Positions 35,292-38,198 of a stretch of 38,198 bases of DNA are shown piece by piece. A program made the translations under genes and the position numbers. Origin of the DNA: Victivallales bacterium (GTDB lineage Bacteria; Verrucomicrobiota; Lentisphaeria; Oligosphaerales; Oligosphaeraceae); assembly GCA_017964325.1 (NCBI GenBank), contig JAGCSE010000124.1:1-38198 (forward strand), read 5' to 3'. The notes beneath the pieces are model-generated. The model was given only the letters and a program-made list of their open reading frames with translations, ran no database searches and was not told the origin of the DNA. The number at the start of each line of letters is the position of its first letter. The stretch's first letter is position 1.

Positions 35292-36827
35292 TCACGTTCC
35301 ACGATGATGTATAATGCTTGTCACCACAAGCAAAACATCCTTATGTAGGAACACAAATAATAGTATGCATGAAACAAATACAGCCACTACCCCTTTCAAA
35401 AAAAGCCCATAAAAACCATCGACCGAAACCAAATTAGCCGCATACCAAGTGGCGGCACATACAACGACGGCAAACAATGCGTATAAGGCTTGTCGATGCC
35501 AATAATAAACAGCCTCTTTCCTTCCGAAGAACGATGTAAACACAGCATACGATTCCCATGGAAGTTGAATGAGGATTTCAGATACAATGGTTGAGAGAAT
35601 CACACCATCGAGCTTGTATTCATCAGGAAAAATCATGACAAACGTGACGTTCATTGCCAAATTGGCAATATTTGCAACGATTGCCTTCCATTTGTCCTTT
35701 TGCCAAATTGCGGCTGCTTGTTTGAACATCCGCAGAGATTCCCTTGACTGTTTTTCATAGAACCATATCACCAGTAGCAGAGGAGTTAGAAAATGACACA
35801 ATAGTTCAGGCCTGTTCCTTATCCAAAGAACCATGAACGGCTGGAAAAGTGCCAGCAGCATCGCAGCACACCAGATAATAAGACACATTAGCATACGATG
35901 CACCTTCATAAGCAAATCGAAATTGTCCTCTCGTGATTCTGTATGAATTTTATTTCCAAAACCGCCACTCATGGAATAACACAAAGAGCCAATGACACCT
36001 GCCACGGCTCCGGTGATATGCGTGTAGTTGCCAAAAGCTCCAATGGCGGTCAGCCCAATGAAGGCAGATATGACAAGATTGTCGGAATAACCGTTAATGA
36101 TTCCACCTATCTTATGCAGGACTATAGCCGTGACATCTTTAACAACCCGTTTTCTCTCCTCCGAAGGAAGCTTGCCTTCGGGGACAATGTTCGGAAAATA
36201 TTTTCTCGTAGCAAAATAAATGATTATATTTTCCAAAACTGTTCGGGATATCACGATGATAAGATAATAATAGTAATTATGCGTCAGATAAAGAACCAGG
36301 CAAAGTACAAGAAACTCCACGATGGACGAGAATATTCCAATATAAGTTAAAATATAACCACTATGATACGCATGCAAAATCGAACCCCTGTATGCAAAGA
36401 AGACGAAACCTATCGCCGAGTTTGCAAGGAACATGACATAGACGATATGCAGATTGATGTCGGATGGTACATTGCCATGTATTAAATGACGCAAAAATGG
36501 CAGCAGGCAAAGACCTACAATGAAAATAAAAGAACCGACATAACGATAAACACTTCGATAGAAGCGAAGATATGCACAGAAAAGCTTATGATCGTCTGTC
36601 GCAACCAATTTGTACATGTGACTGACGACGGCCGAACCAAAGCCAAGTTCCGCCAGTGAAAGAACACCCAAAATAGAATAGAACAGCCCATTGAGCCCCA
36701 GATATTCGGAACCCAACATCCACATGAACAAAGTTTTTCTAAAAAAACGTATGGCTGTGTCCACGCCGTTATTAGAAAGCCTTGCAATAATATTTCGTTT
36801 TGTATTCTTTACAAAATCAAGCTTCAT
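35292..36827 (-). CDS. Wzx-type polysaccharide flippase
   Basis: 511 residues with about 12-14 membrane segments. The N-terminus (MLGSEYLGLNGLFYSILGVLSLAELGFGSAV, here shortened) is diagnostic of the MOP-superfamily oligosaccharide flippases: 'LG-x-E-x(2)-GL-x-G-L' followed by 'LS-x-AELG-x-G'. It carries lipid-linked repeat units across the inner membrane for export. First gene of the leftward group; no Wzy polymerase or chain-length protein is nearby. AT-rich. Upstream lies the structured region 37023-37269. Confidence 0.88.
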   Translation of the reverse strand: MKLDFVKNTKRNIIARLSNNGVDTAIRFFRKTLFMWMLGSEYLGLNGLFYSILGVLSLAELGFGSAVVSHMYKLVATDDHKLFCAYLRFYRSVYRYVGSFIFIVGLCLLPFLRHLIHGNVPSDINLHIVYVMFLANSAIGFVFFAYRGSILHAYHSGYILTYIGIFSSIVEFLVLCLVLYLTHNYYYYLIIVISRTVLENIIIYFATRKYFPNIVPEGKLPSEERKRVVKDVTAIVLHKIGGIINGYSDNLVISAFIGLTAIGAFGNYTHITGAVAGVIGSLCYSMSGGFGNKIHTESREDNFDLLMKVHRMLMCLIIWCAAMLLALFQPFMVLWIRNRPELLCHFLTPLLLVIWFYEKQSRESLRMFKQAAAIWQKDKWKAIVANIANLAMNVTFVMIFPDEYKLDGVILSTIVSEILIQLPWESYAVFTSFFGRKEAVYYWHRQALYALFAVVVCAATWYAANLVSVDGFYGLFLKGVVAVFVSCILLFVFLHKDVLLVVTSIIHHRGT

Positions 36828-37360
36828 TTATACTACAATACAATAATCTGGGTGACAGGCCCTTTTTGCCGATGATCATCATTCGATAATAGTTTAACCA
36901 AATTTAATTAATTTACATCATTTTTGACAAATGACAAAATATCTTCAAACATCAAGATATACTTTATCTAAAAACACTTCTATTATTTTTTATAAATTCT
37001 CATTATCCTAAAAGACTTGTAAGCCTCAAAGAGGCATTATATGTGCCCCCCCTGCAAAGCCTGATGAGGAAGGCATGGAAAGAAAACATGCCTCAAAGAG
37101 GCCGGATGTGAACGGATACATTCGGATCCTATTCACTTTCAGCATCTTCGAGGCTTCCGACAGGAGAATACCACGTTCACAGGCTTCGTCTGAAGGGGCT
37201 CACATTGGCCTCCTCCGCGGCTGGTAGTCATAATCTTTGAATGATTGGCCATTCACCAATCGGGTGAATTCAATTGGCATGACAAGATATTTATTTACAA
37301 TAATTTATGATTATTTTTTTGCGTTTTTACTGTTTTATTTAGGATTATCATTCCAATGTT
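36828..37360. other. Large non-coding region with dense secondary structure
   Basis: 533 bp between two leftward genes. The outer parts are AT-rich. The middle (about 37020-37270) has clearly higher GC and holds many hairpins (see the ncRNA entry). No frame here resembles a gene. A GATGATCATC palindrome lies near 36871, close to the flippase start. Confidence 0.6.
37023..37269. ncRNA. Candidate structured RNA or leader upstream of the flippase
   Basis: Hairpins seen: GCCTC-AAA-GAGGC twice (37023-37035 and 37090-37102, identical); AGGCATG/CATGCCT (37071-37077/37087-37093), which overlaps the second copy and so excludes it; GTGAA..TTCAC with GGAT/ATCC inside (37108-37136); CTTC-GTCT-GAAG (37184-37195); ATTCACC/GGTGAAT (37251-37257/37263-37269), which competes with GATTGG/CCAATC. 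A long-range pair GTGAACG (37108-37114) / CGTTCAC (37174-37180) is also possible. Three CGGAT copies start at 37103, 37113 and 37123, exactly 10 nt apart. It matches no riboswitch class I know. Could be a leader of the flippase operon on the minus strand, or a separate RNA. Confidence 0.4.
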
Positions 37361-38198
37361 TCAGCTTGTAAACACCGCCACTGCGTGATTCGGCGTAACG
37401 GCGCGGTTGTAGGCGAAAAACAACGTCCGTCCATCCAACGAAAGCCGCCAAAGGCGCGTCCCATCATGATGGATATGCGTGGCATCGCCCCACACGCATT
37501 TCACATCAGATGGAATGTCATGCGTCAACGAGGCGCGAAGGCCAGGCCCACGCCCTGTCGGAAACGCTTCCAACATCCAAGCTATCGCCAACTCGTCCAA
37601 TGATTTTGGACAGTCAACACCATGAAGGAATTCATCCAGTAGTTCAAAACGGCGGCGCAGTGCCAATGGCTGCGACAATGTCTCGGCCTCGCGTTCTTCA
37701 CACCACGCCAAAAATTTCCGCATCACGCCAGTTTTTTCCAACACCATTGTCCTGAACGTCTTGCGCAACGAAACCGCATTGTGGAATCGGTCAAGTATCT
37801 TCGAAAGATGGCGGCAATGACGCATGTCCTCCGAATCCATCGTCGGAGTCGCCATCACATCATACGGCGGTTCGGGACTGAAAATGATGCCACGCGAAGC
37901 CGCCTCTTTGCGCAACTGCGTTCCAGACAGCACTTTCAGAACTTCCATCTGAACTTCGCCCGGTCCTATTCCGACCAACCGTTCCGCATCGGAGACGACA
38001 TCGTCCAACGTCTGCTCAGGAAGCCCGGTCAATAAGTCGCAATGCGTTTCAAATGATTTGATTCCAACAAGAAACGACAATCCCTCCAACGCCGCGACCG
38101 TATCAGTGCTACGACCGACAGCCGCCAATGCCGCATGGCTCAACGTCTGGATGCCCGATTCGATGTGCAACAAGCCTGGCGGGGCCTTCAGCAATTCC
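37361..38198 (-). CDS. B12-binding radical SAM protein, DUF4080-like (N-terminus outside window)
   Basis: About 277 C-terminal residues of a longer protein; the frame is open to the right edge, so the true start is outside. The visible part begins with the end of a radical SAM barrel (LLHIESGIQTLSHAAL, then GRSTD, and FETHCDLLTGLPEQT near residue 60 of the visible part), and continues into the DUF4080-type C-terminus (LKVLSGTQLRKEA, then the 'PPYDVMATPTM' segment). The B12-binding half and the Cx3Cx2C cluster would be upstream. Such proteins modify or oxidise unknown substrates, often methylating. Stop TGA at 37361-37363. Confidence 0.8.
   Translation of the reverse strand, partial: ELLKAPPGLLHIESGIQTLSHAALAAVGRSTDTVAALEGLSFLVGIKSFETHCDLLTGLPEQTLDDVVSDAERLVGIGPGEVQMEVLKVLSGTQLRKEAASRGIIFSPEPPYDVMATPTMDSEDMRHCRHLSKILDRFHNAVSLRKTFRTMVLEKTGVMRKFLAWCEEREAETLSQPLALRRRFELLDEFLHGVDCPKSLDELAIAWMLEAFPTGRGPGLRASLTHDIPSDVKCVWGDATHIHHDGTRLWRLSLDGRTLFFAYNRAVTPNHAVAVFTS

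Noticed and set aside
37023..37269. c-di-GMP (GEMM) riboswitch, because of a GCAAAGCC stretch
   Set aside because: The surrounding conserved stems and the GNRA-type receptor of that class are absent.

Overview
The window looks like a stretch of chromosome from a PVC-superphylum bacterium, probably a gut or anaerobic Lentisphaerota/Kiritimatiellota-type organism. This is inferred from gene content (ECF sigma plus Ser/Thr kinase operon, glycan-degrading enzymes without close Bacteroidota-style SusCD partners, a UGSC-family secreted protein, many secreted proteins of unknown function). It is not based on any rRNA marker, and there is none here. No CRISPR array, rRNA or complete tRNA gene was seen.

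Layout. (1) 1-1625: right end of an integrated element whose body lies to the left. It has a tyrosine recombinase running off the window edge, its promoter with a tandem repeat, and the 3' part of a tRNA-Thr(UGU) gene that marks the attachment site, followed by the tRNA's terminator. (2) 1837-18080: mostly housekeeping genes. These are an exported UGSC-family protein; a leftward rph-mreC-pfkB operon; a rightward lipoprotein-ppiC pair followed by rodA; an intracellular GH20 enzyme; a DUF2851 protein; a small lipoprotein; pgi with a strong terminator; and a membrane metallophosphoesterase. (3) 18420-22803: a tight five-gene rightward operon with two exported proteins of unknown function, an ECF sigma factor, a small zinc-type anti-sigma and a transmembrane Ser/Thr kinase with a jelly-roll-like outer domain. 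This looks like an envelope-sensing module. (4) 23141-37360: surface-glycan region. It holds an SGNH + GH28-like enzyme, two closely related exported phosphodiesterase/LamG proteins that bracket a UDP-galactopyranose-mutase-like flavoenzyme and a GT-C membrane protein, then a Stealth-type sugar-phosphate transferase, a GT2, a GT8 and a Wzx-type flippase. The sugar-transferase and flippase genes are visibly more AT-rich than the phosphodiesterases. (5) 37361-38198: start-truncated B12-binding radical SAM protein running off the right edge.

The most interesting combination is region 4. Stealth proteins build phosphodiester-linked glycans, and here one sits about 50 bp downstream of, and on the same strand as, an exported phosphodiesterase with a sugar-binding-type LamG domain. 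A second copy of that phosphodiesterase is upstream of the UGM-like gene. A make-and-trim system for a phosphoglycan surface polymer is a reasonable hypothesis. Two non-coding stretches also stand out: a compact multi-hairpin, tRNA-like element next to a minus-strand terminator at 10364-10512, and a dense set of partly mutually exclusive hairpins with three phased CGGAT repeats at 37023-37269, upstream of the flippase gene.
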